Assembly: GCA_025149285.1 (NCBI GenBank)
Contig: CP102274.1
Span: 1,627,501-1,691,500 of the forward strand
DNA from: Hungatella hathewayi
GTDB lineage: Bacteria; Bacillota; Clostridia; Lachnospirales; Lachnospiraceae
Reading direction: 5' to 3'
DNA length: 64,000 bases
The notes beneath the pieces are model-generated. The model did no database searches, was not told the origin of the DNA, and saw nothing but the letters and a program-made list of their open reading frames with translations. How positions within the stretch are numbered: the first letter of the stretch is position 1; the number at the start of each line of letters is the position of its first letter. Shown here piece by piece: positions 34,727 through 43,125 of the stretch. A program made the translations under genes and the position numbers.

Positions 34727-35271
34727 CAAGAATCAGGAAAGACGGCGCGGAATATGTGGGATATGAATATAAGGAGAAGTCTGTTCCGGCCTTATATGCA
34801 TCGCTGTATCTGGACAGTTATCCCTGTTTCGGATGGGAGGAGGATCCAAACGGTATGAGCCGTAAAGCGAATACGGAGACCGCCAGCCGTGCAGTTCTGC
34901 GCTTCCGGAGAGACAGAAAACTCTGCAACAGGGCGGAACTGACCCGTCTGCAGAGGAACTTTGACAGCTGTGTTGCTGAGATTGATGCACTGGAGCAGTC
35001 CAAACGCTCGAGCGCTGTCATAGGAGCCCTTGTTACCGGAATCATGGGAACCGCGTTTATGGCCGGCTCGGTGTTCGCTGTTACGGCAGAACCGCCGATG
35101 GTGGTTCTCTGTATTTTGCTGGCAGTCCCCGGTTTTACAGGATGGATTGTTCCATATTTTTTATATCGGGCGCTGCTGAGGAAAAAGTCGGCAAAGGTAT
35201 CGCCATTGATAGAAGACAAGTATGAAGAGATTTACGAAATTTGTGAAAAGGGCAGTGACCTTTTGATTTGA
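34723..35271 (+). CDS. Membrane protein coupled to the two-component system
   Basis: 182 residues: a soluble N-terminal region with a charged helical stretch, two adjacent membrane helices (about 101-122 and 127-148), then a cytosolic tail. It overlaps the kinase stop by ATGA, so it is translationally coupled and probably functions with the kinase. No family is recognised. A strong terminator follows within 10 bp. Confidence 0.8.
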   Translation: MTRIRKDGAEYVGYEYKEKSVPALYASLYLDSYPCFGWEEDPNGMSRKANTETASRAVLRFRRDRKLCNRAELTRLQRNFDSCVAEIDALEQSKRSSAVIGALVTGIMGTAFMAGSVFAVTAEPPMVVLCILLAVPGFTGWIVPYFLYRALLRKKSAKVSPLIEDKYEEIYEICEKGSDLLI

Positions 35272-35280
35272 AACAGTATG

Positions 35281-35335
35281 AGCGGCAGCTTCTCGCGTAA
35301 AAGGAAATGATTACGTGAGAAGCTGCCGCTTTTTA
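35281..35335 (+). terminator. Terminator of the two-component operon
   Basis: 20-bp stem with one G-U: AGCGGCAGCTTCTCGCGTAA (35281-35300) / TTACGTGAGAAGCTGCCGCT (35311-35330), then TTTT. Confidence 0.93.
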
Positions 35336-35507
35336 ACTTTCTAGGAAACTTCGCAAATCGGCCAAGATAGTGTATAATGGACTTGAAATAAAAAATCACA
35401 TAACAAAAGAGCGAATGTAGTGATTCGCCACGACGTTGATTATGTAGTTTTTTGTTTTGGTTTAGACTGCGCTGTCTGACGGCAAAGAAAGAATAAGGGG
35501 CATGGAA

Positions 35508-36641
35508 CTATCCATAACCCATTACCTTTCGGAATCGTTCAAACAGCGCAGTTTTTTTGTAGTAAACTTCTAAAACCAACATAGAAGTGCCACACTTCGG
35601 ACATTTGAGTGGGTCATATCCAAACGTCAGAATAATCGAGTTACGCCAATCCAGAAGACTGGAAAGATAGCGTTGTTTCTGAGGGGATAAACATTGCCGA
35701 AGATTTTTTTCCTGTTTATGATGTTTTGCATAAATACCGTAGTAACGAACCATTTTGAAGTGCTTGTCAGGGATATGAATAATCAGGCGTTTTATAAAAT
35801 CAATGACGGGGAGGCATTCTGTAACCGTCTTGTGATCCTCATGCCTGGTGTAATGAAACGTCACGGAGTCACCATCGTAAGAATCAATTCTGGAGGCAGC
35901 AATAACCGGTCGTCCGAGATATCGGCTGATATACTTAATGGTGATATCAGGAGAGCAGAGATTGGGTTTGGCACGGACATAAAAACCATCCGGGTGATCC
36001 TTATAAATCTGATTTTTAAGTTTAAGGAAAGAAGAACCGAGTTTATGCGCAAGTTTTTCTAAAAGAACCTTACGGAAAGCAAAGCGTAAAAATCTGAAAT
36101 CAAAATGTTTGTTTGGACGCCAGGAGGTAAAATTACCGGCCCCGCCCTCGGAAATGAGCGCATGGATATGAGGATTCCATTTGAGGTCTCTACCAAAAGA
36201 GTGAAGGACACAAATAAACCCGGGAGTAAAGTTTTCAGTTTTATTAAGTTTAGAAAACATACGGAGGACGACATCTCGGACGGCATGAAAAAGACAATTC
36301 AAAAGAGAATGGTCCTTAAGAAAGTATATGCGAAGTTCCTCTGGAATCGTAAAGACACAGTGTCTGTGGTTACAGGAAATGAGCTTGCAGGACATACGAA
36401 AAGCCCGTTTCTGATTATACATGTTACCACAAGATGGACAGAAACGGCTTTTGCAGGAAAAAGGTACAGATTTAAGTTTACCACAATGGGGACAGCCGTA
36501 GACAGCTTGTCCATAAGAAGGATCGTGGCAATGGATCATACGTTTGATGTTATCCATAACATTTTTGCCAGGACGAAGAGCATACTGGATGTACTCAAAG
36601 TGGTCACTGAAAATAGTTTGAAGAATGTTCTTTTTATACAT
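35508..36641 (-). CDS. IS91-type transposase (HUH/Y2 family)
   Basis: 377-residue transposase. The N-terminal zinc ribbon has CPHCGKLKSVPFSCKSRFCP and a further Cys pair. The HUH metal motif is NPHIHAL (His158, His160), and the region YISRYLGRPVIAASRI carries the candidate catalytic tyrosine. Such elements move as single strands without target duplications. The ends are not clear; hairpins at 36685-36730 lie on the upstream side and the region 35336-35507 on the other. Confidence 0.9.
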   Translation of the reverse strand: MYKKNILQTIFSDHFEYIQYALRPGKNVMDNIKRMIHCHDPSYGQAVYGCPHCGKLKSVPFSCKSRFCPSCGNMYNQKRAFRMSCKLISCNHRHCVFTIPEELRIYFLKDHSLLNCLFHAVRDVVLRMFSKLNKTENFTPGFICVLHSFGRDLKWNPHIHALISEGGAGNFTSWRPNKHFDFRFLRFAFRKVLLEKLAHKLGSSFLKLKNQIYKDHPDGFYVRAKPNLCSPDITIKYISRYLGRPVIAASRIDSYDGDSVTFHYTRHEDHKTVTECLPVIDFIKRLIIHIPDKHFKMVRYYGIYAKHHKQEKNLRQCLSPQKQRYLSSLLDWRNSIILTFGYDPLKCPKCGTSMLVLEVYYKKTALFERFRKVMGYG

Positions 36642-36684
36642 AAGAATATTTTACAACAAAAAGTGACAAAGGAAAACCCCAAAA

Positions 36685-36730
36685 CCCCTCATGAGTGAGG
36701 GGCAGGGGAGTTGAGAGTGCCGAAGGCACT
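36685..36730. other. Two hairpins upstream of the IS91-type transposase
   Basis: CCCCTCA-TGAG-TGAGGGG (36685-36702) and AGTGCC-GAA-GGCACT (36716-36730). They are candidates for an end of the IS91-type element, which recognises terminal hairpins, or for a regulatory leader. Confidence 0.45.
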
Positions 36731-36814
36731 TTGTTCTATTACAGAAGCAAATATCAAACAAGAAAGAAATACAGAGGGGCTATACTCTCTATATCCCATT
36801 GAGAAAGGCGGTGA

Positions 36815-37387
36815 ATGATAATACACGGACGAAAGACAGGGCCTGTGAGTAAGAGCGGTGACAGGCTGACTCTCATGCTGCTGTTTTATATTGCGGCTGT
36901 CTGCGGTTGGCTGTGGGAAGTACTGGTATACTGGGGCACAAGTGGATTTGGTGGTTCGCTGACGGAGCTTTTAGTTTTTTACCGGGGTGTTCTGCATGGG
37001 CCATGGGCGCCGATCTATGGCACAGGCGGTATCCTGCTGGTTTTGCTTTACCGGGCAGTACAGGAGAGAAAGGGATATTTTTTAATTGCCGCCATGGCGG
37101 TTTGTACGGTGGTGGAATATGGAACCTCATGGATTCTGGAAGTATTCTTCCACGCCAGGTGGTGGGATTATTCCGGGCAGTTTTTAAATCTGCACGGAAG
37201 GATCTGTTTCGTCAGCATAGTGGGCTTTTCCCTGATTGGACTGTGGGCGGTACAGGCCGTCGTGCCTGTCTGCACCGGATGGATTCAAAAGCTGACGTAT
37301 GAGACCAGAAAATGGCTCTGTCTGTTGGTATCATTGCTGTTCTTTCTGGATGTAATTGTTTCTGTTTATAAACTCAGCATCTCATAG
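36815..37387 (+). CDS. Membrane protein of the ABC_trans_CmpB (PF06541-like) family
   Basis: 190 residues, about five to six membrane helices. The conserved patterns GWLWEVLVYW, RGVLHGPWAPIYGTGGILLV and LHGRICFVSIVGFSLIGL match the putative type IV ABC-transporter family, although no ATPase is nearby. Start ATG 36815 follows GAAAGGCGG. Function unknown. Confidence 0.82.
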   Translation: MIIHGRKTGPVSKSGDRLTLMLLFYIAAVCGWLWEVLVYWGTSGFGGSLTELLVFYRGVLHGPWAPIYGTGGILLVLLYRAVQERKGYFLIAAMAVCTVVEYGTSWILEVFFHARWWDYSGQFLNLHGRICFVSIVGFSLIGLWAVQAVVPVCTGWIQKLTYETRKWLCLLVSLLFFLDVIVSVYKLSIS

Positions 37388-37492
37388 TAAATGCACTGCT
37401 CACAGCGGGTGTCATGGAAGATGCAGTTACGTTAAGAGATACTGTATTTCGGAATCGGCGTATTGCCGTTCGGATCGTGAGAGGAGATTAAG

Positions 37493-37771
37493 ATGGCTGA
37501 ATATCGTTTGAAACCTGGTAAAGCAGGGGGAAAAGTAATTAGTGCTTATGAGAAGATGGAGAAGAAATTTACGGATGCATTTCTGGAAGAGGATGCGGTT
37601 TCCGATTCAGGATACCGCCTGAAGACAGGAAAAACAGGAGAGTCGGTCAAAGGAGCGTATAAGAAAATAGAGGATGGCGTGGTGGGTGCGTATAAAAAGA
37701 TGGAAGATGCCTTTGTCGATGCGTTTTTGGAACGATGTGATGAGGAAGAGCGAGGGGAGGTGGACAAATGA
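37493..37771 (+). CDS. Small protein with internal tandem repeat
   Basis: 92 residues. Two related blocks begin YRLKPGKAGGKVISAYEKME and YRLKTGKTGESVKGAYKKIE. Each ends in an amphipathic KKMEDAFVDAFLE-type helix, which occurs as an extra half-repeat in block 2. AGGAG precedes ATG. Its last codons overlap a 38-residue membrane peptide by ATGA. It may be a membrane-associated helical scaffold. Family not recognised. Confidence 0.75.
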   Translation: MAEYRLKPGKAGGKVISAYEKMEKKFTDAFLEEDAVSDSGYRLKTGKTGESVKGAYKKIEDGVVGAYKKMEDAFVDAFLERCDEEERGEVDK

Positions 37772-37884
37772 ATAAAATAGGGGTTGGTATGGTGATAACA
37801 GCCGGCGCCGTGGTTATGGCGGTTGTGGCAGCGGCAGCGGTTGTTCGCAGGAAAGGCAGTACGACACTGCATAAATTTTTGTGA
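37768..37884 (+). CDS. 38-residue single-helix membrane peptide
   Basis: Starts MNKIGVGMVITAGAVV, followed by an Ala/Val-rich helix and a basic tail RRKGSTTLHKFL. GGGGAGG precedes ATG 37768, which overlaps the preceding stop as ATGA. Its own stop overlaps the next ATG by one base (TGATG). The double coupling argues that it is translated. Confidence 0.65.
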   Translation: MNKIGVGMVITAGAVVMAVVAAAAVVRRKGSTTLHKFL

Positions 37885-38378
37885 TGAAGCAGATATGCAT
37901 ATTACTTACAAAATATTCCGACTGGATTTCCAGTCTGGTTTACTACATCGGAGGACAGGGGTATACTCACAGTTCGATTGCGCTGGGAGACCAGCCGACA
38001 CAGTTTTACAGCTTTAATTACCGGGGATTTGCCGTGGAAACAACAGAAAAACACAGGCGGCGGGGAGTCCGGTACAGCCGCCTCTACCGCCTGAATGTTT
38101 CGGATACCGTCTATGAACGGATCGAGGAGAGAATCCGGCATTTTCTCGAAAACAGGGAGAAGTACCGCTATACCCGTCTGGGGGTATTCTGTTGTGTTCT
38201 TCGGATTCCATTGTATTGGAAAAATCATTATTTCTGTTCTCAGTTTGTGGCAGAACTTTTATCAGAGTCGAACGCGCTGCGGCTGTCCCGCAAGCCGTGC
38301 TTTTATCTTCCCAACCATTTTATACGCCTGTTGGAAACACAGCCCTGCCTTGCCGGAATGGAACAGGATTTCATTTAA
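37884..38378 (+). CDS. Permuted papain-like (NlpC/P60, YiiX-type) enzyme
   Basis: 164 residues. A His in GYTHSSIALGD precedes a Cys in YFCSQFVAELLSES, the circularly permuted order of YiiX/YebB-like NlpC/P60 proteins. No signal peptide is evident, so it may act in the cytoplasm or at the inner membrane face. Such enzymes cleave amide or ester bonds in peptides or lipids; the substrate here is unknown. It is translationally coupled to the membrane peptide upstream. Confidence 0.75.
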   Translation: MKQICILLTKYSDWISSLVYYIGGQGYTHSSIALGDQPTQFYSFNYRGFAVETTEKHRRRGVRYSRLYRLNVSDTVYERIEERIRHFLENREKYRYTRLGVFCCVLRIPLYWKNHYFCSQFVAELLSESNALRLSRKPCFYLPNHFIRLLETQPCLAGMEQDFI

Positions 38379-38427
38379 AATAACAGGAAAAACCATTCAA
38401 TAAAAATGTTAACTATGGAGGTTCATC

Positions 38428-38799
38428 ATGAAAAAAAGTAATTTTACAGCATTGATTCTTGGCACCGTCGGTATCGTGTTTTTTGCACTGGGAATGTGTA
38501 TGGCACTGGTTGAAGAGTGGGGGCTGTTCCGGAAAGGCATCATAGCCGGTGTGGCCGGCCTTATCATTCTTCTGATTACTGTGATTGTATGGCGCAGAAT
38601 GGAAGGAAAGAGTCCTGTCAGGCTGAACGCAAAGACCGTCGGATCGGTACTGGCCGGTGTGCTGGGGGCGCTGCTGCTGGGCGTTGGCATGTGTCTGTGC
38701 ATGGTATTTGACAAAATGATTCCGGGTGTCATCATTGGTCTGGTGGGAATACTTGCACTTCTGATGCTGATTCCGATGACAAAGGGAATTCACGATTAA
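38428..38799 (+). CDS. Small four-helix membrane protein
   Basis: 123 residues with four hydrophobic segments (about 8-28, 35-54, 68-92, 97-117) and positive loops. GGAGG lies before ATG 38428. It follows the papain-like gene by 49 bp and probably belongs to the same transcript. No family is recognised. Confidence 0.75.
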   Translation: MKKSNFTALILGTVGIVFFALGMCMALVEEWGLFRKGIIAGVAGLIILLITVIVWRRMEGKSPVRLNAKTVGSVLAGVLGALLLGVGMCLCMVFDKMIPGVIIGLVGILALLMLIPMTKGIHD

Positions 38800-39012
38800 A
38801 CGGACTGCTACAGCAGTTTTGTGTTCCGGTACTTGCCCTGGGGCTTTGCCGAAACACGGAACCGCTGTATATTTTTATGGAAGCATTGTGTAAAACGCCG
38901 GGGCAGCCATCTGAAGTTTGCAGTAAACTGCATGGATGATTTTGAGGAGGCGACAGGCTGGCTTTTATGATAACCAGATGGCCTGCTCCGGCGGCTGAAG
39001 TGCAAAATAGAA

Positions 39013-39058
39013 AGAGCCGGTAATCCGAAGTTTTATAAACTTCTGAATTATCGGCTCT
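39013..39058 (-). terminator. Terminator overlapping the KTR protein stop
   Basis: AGAGCCGGTAAT (39013-39024) pairs with ATTATCGGCTCT (39047-39058), with an inner GAAGTTT/AAACTTC stem. Read on minus, it is followed by TTCTATTTT. Confidence 0.8.
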
Positions 39059-39236
39059 GCGTCTTTGCGTCTGGCTCTTTTATGATTGTTATCTGAAGCT
39101 GTTTTAGGTCAATCAGACTTTCCTGTCTGCATTTGGGGCAGTACAGGGGGAAATTCTTTAGTTCTGTGTCGTCTCTTACCTTCATTCGTGTCTTGTTCCC
39201 GCAAATCGGACACAGTAACCACATGGCGTTCATCAT
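39048..39236 (-). CDS. Cysteine-rich KTR-domain protein
   Basis: 62 residues with two CxxC knuckles (CPICGNKTRMKVRDDTELKN, then LYCPKC) and the highly conserved end IIKEPDAKTQSR. Members are typical cargo of clostridial conjugative transposons and are often left as orphans; no function is known. A TAGGAG site lies upstream. It follows the serine hydrolase by 39 bp on the same strand, and the terminator stem overlaps its stop. Confidence 0.88.
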   Translation of the reverse strand: MMNAMWLLCPICGNKTRMKVRDDTELKNFPLYCPKCRQESLIDLKQLQITIIKEPDAKTQSR

Positions 39237-39275
39237 TTACTATCACACTCCTAACCGGCAATTTTCATGTCCGGA

Positions 39276-40256
39276 TTATGCAAACATGGGTTCCACACAT
39301 TCTTTTATGAAATCCATTCTGTCCCCGGTATTTTCTTTGAAAAGAGAAGCGATGGCGATGACAAGCTTTTTCTCTCGGTTGACATAAATTGTATTACCGC
39401 TGTCTCCCATGGCTGCAAAGGCATTTTCATCTGCGATCCACCACAGATATCCGTAGGGCAGATTTAACTCCTCCCACCGGCTGTGCTCCCTTGTGCTTTC
39501 GGCAATCCACTGGGCAGAGACGATCTGCTTCCCGTCCCATTTGCCGCCGTCTAAGTAAAGCTGGCCGATCTTCGCCATGTCCCTGGCCGTGAGCGTCAGC
39601 CCCCAACCCGCCGCATGAATTCCCTTCGAGTCCATCACCCATCCGCTTACGTCTCTGGCATTCATAAAGGCGTAGTGGGCTTCTTCATTTTCCAGGGTTA
39701 TACTGCCTTTTACCGTAATACCGAGCGGGGTGAAGAGGTGTTCCGCCGCAAATTCGAGCACGGATTGTCCGGTTGCCTTTACCAGAATGCCTGACAGGAT
39801 GTCCGGGCCAACAAAGGGCGTATAGCGGAATGTTCCCGCCTTTTCCGGCCCTCCCAGTAATTCCAGCGCGGTGCTTACCCAGTCATCCCTTGTAAAATAT
39901 TCCAGATACGGCTCTTCTTGATGCTTGAACGGGGCAGTCATTGTCATCAGATCCCGAAGTGTTATATCCCGTACCGTTGTTTCCCCTTCGTTGTAATTTT
40001 CAACCGGGAAATCCGGGAAAAAGTCCAGTACCTTCTGGTTGACGCTCTGGATCTCTCCTCTGTCGACGGCAATGCCGATCAGGATAGAAATAATACTTTT
40101 TGTTACCGAAAAAATGTTGATGCAGCTGTCAGCCGTGCATCCGTTAAAATAGCCTTCGTACTGTGTTTCTCCATTCTTTAAAACAATCATGCCGGCAGTA
40201 TTACTGTAACGACTATGAATGATCTCTTCCAATGCAGCGATCGTTTCCTGATTCAT
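39276..40256 (-). CDS. Serine hydrolase, beta-lactamase class C family
   Basis: 326 residues. The active-site SxxK is SVTK (Ser50, Lys53), and YTP, with a later TARDMAKIGQL segment, matches esterase/penicillin-recognising relatives. No signal peptide is seen, so it may be a cytosolic esterase rather than a resistance enzyme. ATG 40256 follows AAAGGAG; a longer frame upstream has no ribosome site. Confidence 0.88.
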   Translation of the reverse strand: MNQETIAALEEIIHSRYSNTAGMIVLKNGETQYEGYFNGCTADSCINIFSVTKSIISILIGIAVDRGEIQSVNQKVLDFFPDFPVENYNEGETTVRDITLRDLMTMTAPFKHQEEPYLEYFTRDDWVSTALELLGGPEKAGTFRYTPFVGPDILSGILVKATGQSVLEFAAEHLFTPLGITVKGSITLENEEAHYAFMNARDVSGWVMDSKGIHAAGWGLTLTARDMAKIGQLYLDGGKWDGKQIVSAQWIAESTREHSRWEELNLPYGYLWWIADENAFAAMGDSGNTIYVNREKKLVIAIASLFKENTGDRMDFIKECVEPMFA

Positions 40257-40839
40257 ATTGTTATTCTCCTTTGTCATTAGGCGCCGTTGTCGGGCAGCCA
40301 TGATCGGGTACCTGTTATTAGATACCTATTAACTGGTGTCGTTTCAGCCTGGTTCTGCCTCCTCAGATGATGGGAGTACCTCCTCCTGTCTATAGGGTAA
40401 ATGCATTAAAAATGTTTTTCAACAACTTTTTTAAAAATTTTATGTATTAGTACCGTGGATAAAGCGGAAAAGGGCATACTTAGCTTTTTAACAGCGGGCA
40501 TAAAGCCTGCTTTTAAAGAGGGGACGTTTTCCCAACCGTCTGATACTATTTGGCATGTATTCCTTCAAAAGTTCAGGATGAAACACGGAAGAAATGAAGC
40601 ATAGATCATAGTGGTGGGCTGGAAAGTTAAATCCCGGATGACTGAGGCTCCCCCAGCTGGTCGGAGTGCAGTATAAGACCAGGCATCAGGATCACAAACG
40701 TTTACTGAAAACGAATGGGGGTATCATCAGCACAAAACGAGTTGTAGATGAGGATTTAGCTCAGATGCGGTTGTTGTGAAAAACGACTTCACTCCTAAGT
40801 ATAGACGAAAAATGATATACAACAGTTACACGGAATGCA
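40257..40839. other. Gene-poor region
   Basis: No supported gene. It contains a run of A/T around 40410-40450 and a hairpin-like GCGGGCATAAAGCCTGCTTT near 40494. Reading frames are short and broken. It is probably decayed DNA between the serine hydrolase and the transposase-like remnant. Confidence 0.5.
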
Positions 40840-41076
40840 GGTAATGTGGCGGTGGGGGAAGCTACAGGAAATCACGATTGATAGGAGAGTGTGTATACGG
40901 ATTATTTTCCCACTGAATCAGGAATTTCACCTCATAAAGCAGAGTGCTATTCTTTGTTCTCATCAAAGTTAAAAACTGCTGCGAGAACTCTGCAGCAAAC
41001 ATCTGGATGAGGGAAAATTTGAATTTTGTGGCGGACTCAGACAAGAAAATCTATGTAAAATGGTTCAGGAAGCTTG
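40840..41076 (+). pseudogene. Probable decayed IS91-type transposase fragment
   Basis: Broken frames contain CGGGGS, YGLFSH and, best of all, KLLRELCSKHLDEGKFEFCG. These resemble the GGGLS, FFPVK and FRGKFL..L...GKLxFxG region of IS91-type transposases. Stops and frame changes interrupt it. Low confidence, as only the last segment is convincing. Confidence 0.3.
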
Positions 41077-41122
41077 ACTAACCTGATAATATATGACATA
41101 ATGACAGTATAATGACATGTCA
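41074..41122 (+). promoter_or_regulatory. Promoter and operator of the XRE gene
   Basis: TTGACT (41074-41079), 17-bp spacer, CATAAT (41097-41102); a TATAAT also lies at 41108-41113. Three ATGACA repeats overlap this region, the last within the perfect 10-bp palindrome TGACATGTCA (41113-41122). This suggests an autoregulatory binding site for the XRE protein. Confidence 0.55.
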
Positions 41123-41141
41123 GAATAACAGGAGGTAAATT

Positions 41142-41915
41142 ATGGCTCAGAAAATAGTACAGGGGAACGAGGCTCTTGCAGGTAAGATTAAATTTAGACG
41201 CAACGAACTGGGGCTAACGATTGAGGAGGCTGCTTCACGGGCAGGGGTGGGGACAAAAACGTGGAGCCGGTATGAGGCAGGCGAATCCATTCGCAGAGAT
41301 AAATGCAAAGGGATCTGTAAAGCATTGAACTGGAAGGGGCTGCCGGATCAGGACGGGGAGGAAGACAGTCGTATCTCCGTTCAAGAATATAGAAACCATG
41401 AGGCGTGGTCTCGGTTTCTGGAAAACGAATATGGCGCCGGAGCCGCCATATCCTTTGCCACAGGCAGTGATATACTGCTGGACCAGATCGAGGAGGACAT
41501 GACAGCGCTCGCTTGTATGCCCGCCGGATCTCACATCGGGCAATTGGATGTGTCCTGGCTGCGTGAAAGCCTTCCGGACCAGTTCCTGATGCAGTATGAT
41601 TACCTCTTTTTATACCAGATGAAATGTACTCTGCGCAAAATGAGGCTACGTGCAAAAAACGGTTTGGCCATGACTGCTCATAGTGTGATGGAAGAACTGC
41701 TCCTCTATCTTTGCTATGAAGAAGCCTCTGTTCTGGTTGAACTTAGCGGCGGGATCAGTGGGCTTGAAGAAGATGACGGCGATTTCGAAGAGTGGGTATT
41801 TGATCTGTTCGATGATATGGACATCATTAGCTTTTTGTATTCTGATGTTTATCTTGATTCGGATGATACATATCATTTTTCACACTGGGGGGATCAGCAG
41901 TTTTACACAGATTGA
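41142..41915 (+). CDS. XRE-family regulator with acidic C-terminal domain
   Basis: 257 residues. The N-terminal Cro/CI helix-turn-helix at about 15-65 (LTIEEAASRAGVGTKTWSRY) is followed by a roughly 190-residue domain that is acidic near its end (GLEEDDGDFEEWVFDLFDD). AGGAGG lies 8 bases upstream. The C-terminal domain is not recognised. It is followed after 27 bp by an unknown gene, and the pair could be a regulator-effector module. Confidence 0.85.
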   Translation: MAQKIVQGNEALAGKIKFRRNELGLTIEEAASRAGVGTKTWSRYEAGESIRRDKCKGICKALNWKGLPDQDGEEDSRISVQEYRNHEAWSRFLENEYGAGAAISFATGSDILLDQIEEDMTALACMPAGSHIGQLDVSWLRESLPDQFLMQYDYLFLYQMKCTLRKMRLRAKNGLAMTAHSVMEELLLYLCYEEASVLVELSGGISGLEEDDGDFEEWVFDLFDDMDIISFLYSDVYLDSDDTYHFSHWGDQQFYTD

Positions 41916-41942
41916 ATCTGTTGACTGGTGTAAAAGGAATCA

Positions 41943-42593
41943 ATGGACAAAGTGGCTGAGAACGGGAGGGTATATATGTTCGAGACGATGGAGTGGAAGG
42001 ACGTTTATAAGTTATGGAAGACTGGCTGCTGTTACTTTCCCCAGATGCTTTCCAGCTTTGTATCTGCTGAAACAATATTTGTAGAATATAAGCAAGAAGG
42101 TTATTTCTACGGATACGATTGGCTTCGGCATGATGAAGTGGCAAAGCGGAAAGAACTGATAGAAAAAAATCCAATTAGTTTTATCTATTTTACCAAGCCA
42201 ACAAATAAAGGAACGATCCAAACGGCCGAAATGCTTACAGAGGCTCAAAACGAAGAAGAGCTTGCCGCTGTCTGGATCGCCGCAACCACGAAAGAACTGT
42301 CTGAGTGCAGAGGTGGATCTGGTATTCTGCGCCATTCCGACATACTTTACATGGCAGCGTGCAAATTTTTACAAGACCGCTATTATTTGTGGCACCACGC
42401 AATGAAAAGGCTGGTTCCGGAAATCATGGTCCCGGATTCAGTTATTAAAAGTGTCGTCTGCAACGATGCAGAACCGGTTATAGGACTTATACAAATGAAC
42501 ACAATGCTGGTAAAAAGCACTTGGAGTATTTTGAGATATTCATCCTTAAAAGAAGGCAATTTGCCGGAGCCTTATTATCGGCGAAGCATCTGA
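41943..42593 (+). CDS. Hypothetical protein next to the XRE regulator
   Basis: 216 residues, mixed alpha/beta, no signal peptide or membrane segment. It contains MFETMEWKDVYKLWKTGCCY and a central EEELAAVWIAATTKELSECR. AAAGGAATCA precedes ATG. I do not recognise it. It is close behind the XRE gene and ends just before a duplicated phosphatase fragment. Confidence 0.7.
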   Translation: MDKVAENGRVYMFETMEWKDVYKLWKTGCCYFPQMLSSFVSAETIFVEYKQEGYFYGYDWLRHDEVAKRKELIEKNPISFIYFTKPTNKGTIQTAEMLTEAQNEEELAAVWIAATTKELSECRGGSGILRHSDILYMAACKFLQDRYYLWHHAMKRLVPEIMVPDSVIKSVVCNDAEPVIGLIQMNTMLVKSTWSILRYSSLKEGNLPEPYYRRSI

Positions 42594-42597
42594 ATGA

Positions 42598-42695
42598 TTC
42601 AAAAATCAATTGGAGAAATAATTTACGAGTCATCAGCATCAGAATAATATAAAGATCATTTTCGTTTGTCATGGCAATATGTTCCGGGACATTCC
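42598..42695 (+). pseudogene. Broken duplicate of the phosphatase 5' end
   Basis: About 95 bp align with 43099-43196 (leader, ribosome site and the first 25 codons of the low-molecular-weight phosphatase). The start codon is ACG here (42625). The catalytic loop reads CHGNMFRD instead of CHGNICRS, and the similarity then stops. It forms the left arm of a direct repeat around the fourth toxin-antitoxin unit. Confidence 0.8.
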
Positions 42696-42789
42696 AATAG
42701 GATTGAATGAATATGTAAATGAAAAATGCAAGAAAAGCACTGAAAAATCGTGATTGACAGATAAATCAAAATTGGTTTATAATAAAGGT

Positions 42790-42886
42790 ACAAAAAAGGC
42801 AGTTCACTCCAGCGAGTGGCTTCCAGAATATTATGTTTCTATAAAAATAGTCACTATTGCTCTGGTAGGCGGGTGACTATTTTTTT
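42790..42886 (+). ncRNA. Type I antitoxin RNA, copy 4
   Basis: Promoter TTGACA (42754-42759), 18-bp spacer, TATAAT (42778-42783). Conserved GGTACAAAAA start, CACTC/GAGTG hairpin and an AATAGTCAC/GTGACTATT terminator stem with T-run. It is about 80 percent similar to copy 1 and lies 17 kb from the array. Confidence 0.8.
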
Positions 42887-42954
42887 GTACCTATAATCAT
42901 AACAACAAGTACTCCAAACGCAATCATTAAAGAAAGTGTCTCATATGTACTCAT
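42877..42954 (-). CDS. Holin-like type I toxin, copy 4 (25 aa)
   Basis: Product MSTYETLSLMIAFGVLVVM then IIGTKK, differing from copies 1-3 only by Ile17 to Val and Thr21 to Ile. AAAGGGGGTGG ribosome site. Promoter TTTACA (43036-43041) and TATAAT (43013-43018) on minus, 17-bp spacer. Conservation of the peptide beyond the DNA argues for selection on the protein. Confidence 0.85.
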   Translation of the reverse strand: MSTYETLSLMIAFGVLVVMIIGTKK

Positions 42955-43125
42955 GTTATACCACCCCCTTTCGGAGATGGAAGTAACCCAGCAGTAGGAA
43001 CTGCCTATACACATTATACGAAAGGATTAACTGCCTGTAAAGGATACAAATGGAAACCAACTCTTGTTTATTGGACAAATTTATAGTAGACTTTATCTGA
43101 CAAAAATCGAATGGAGAAACGATTT

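Noticed and set aside
36105-36698. Plus-strand ORF opposite the IS91-type transposase
   Set aside because: Antisense to a well-supported transposase; low-complexity Lys/Arg composition is typical of shadows.
38808-39005. Minus-strand ORF and plus-strand fragment between the four-helix protein and the KTR gene
   Set aside because: Neither strand gives a supported start or family; probably decayed DNA.
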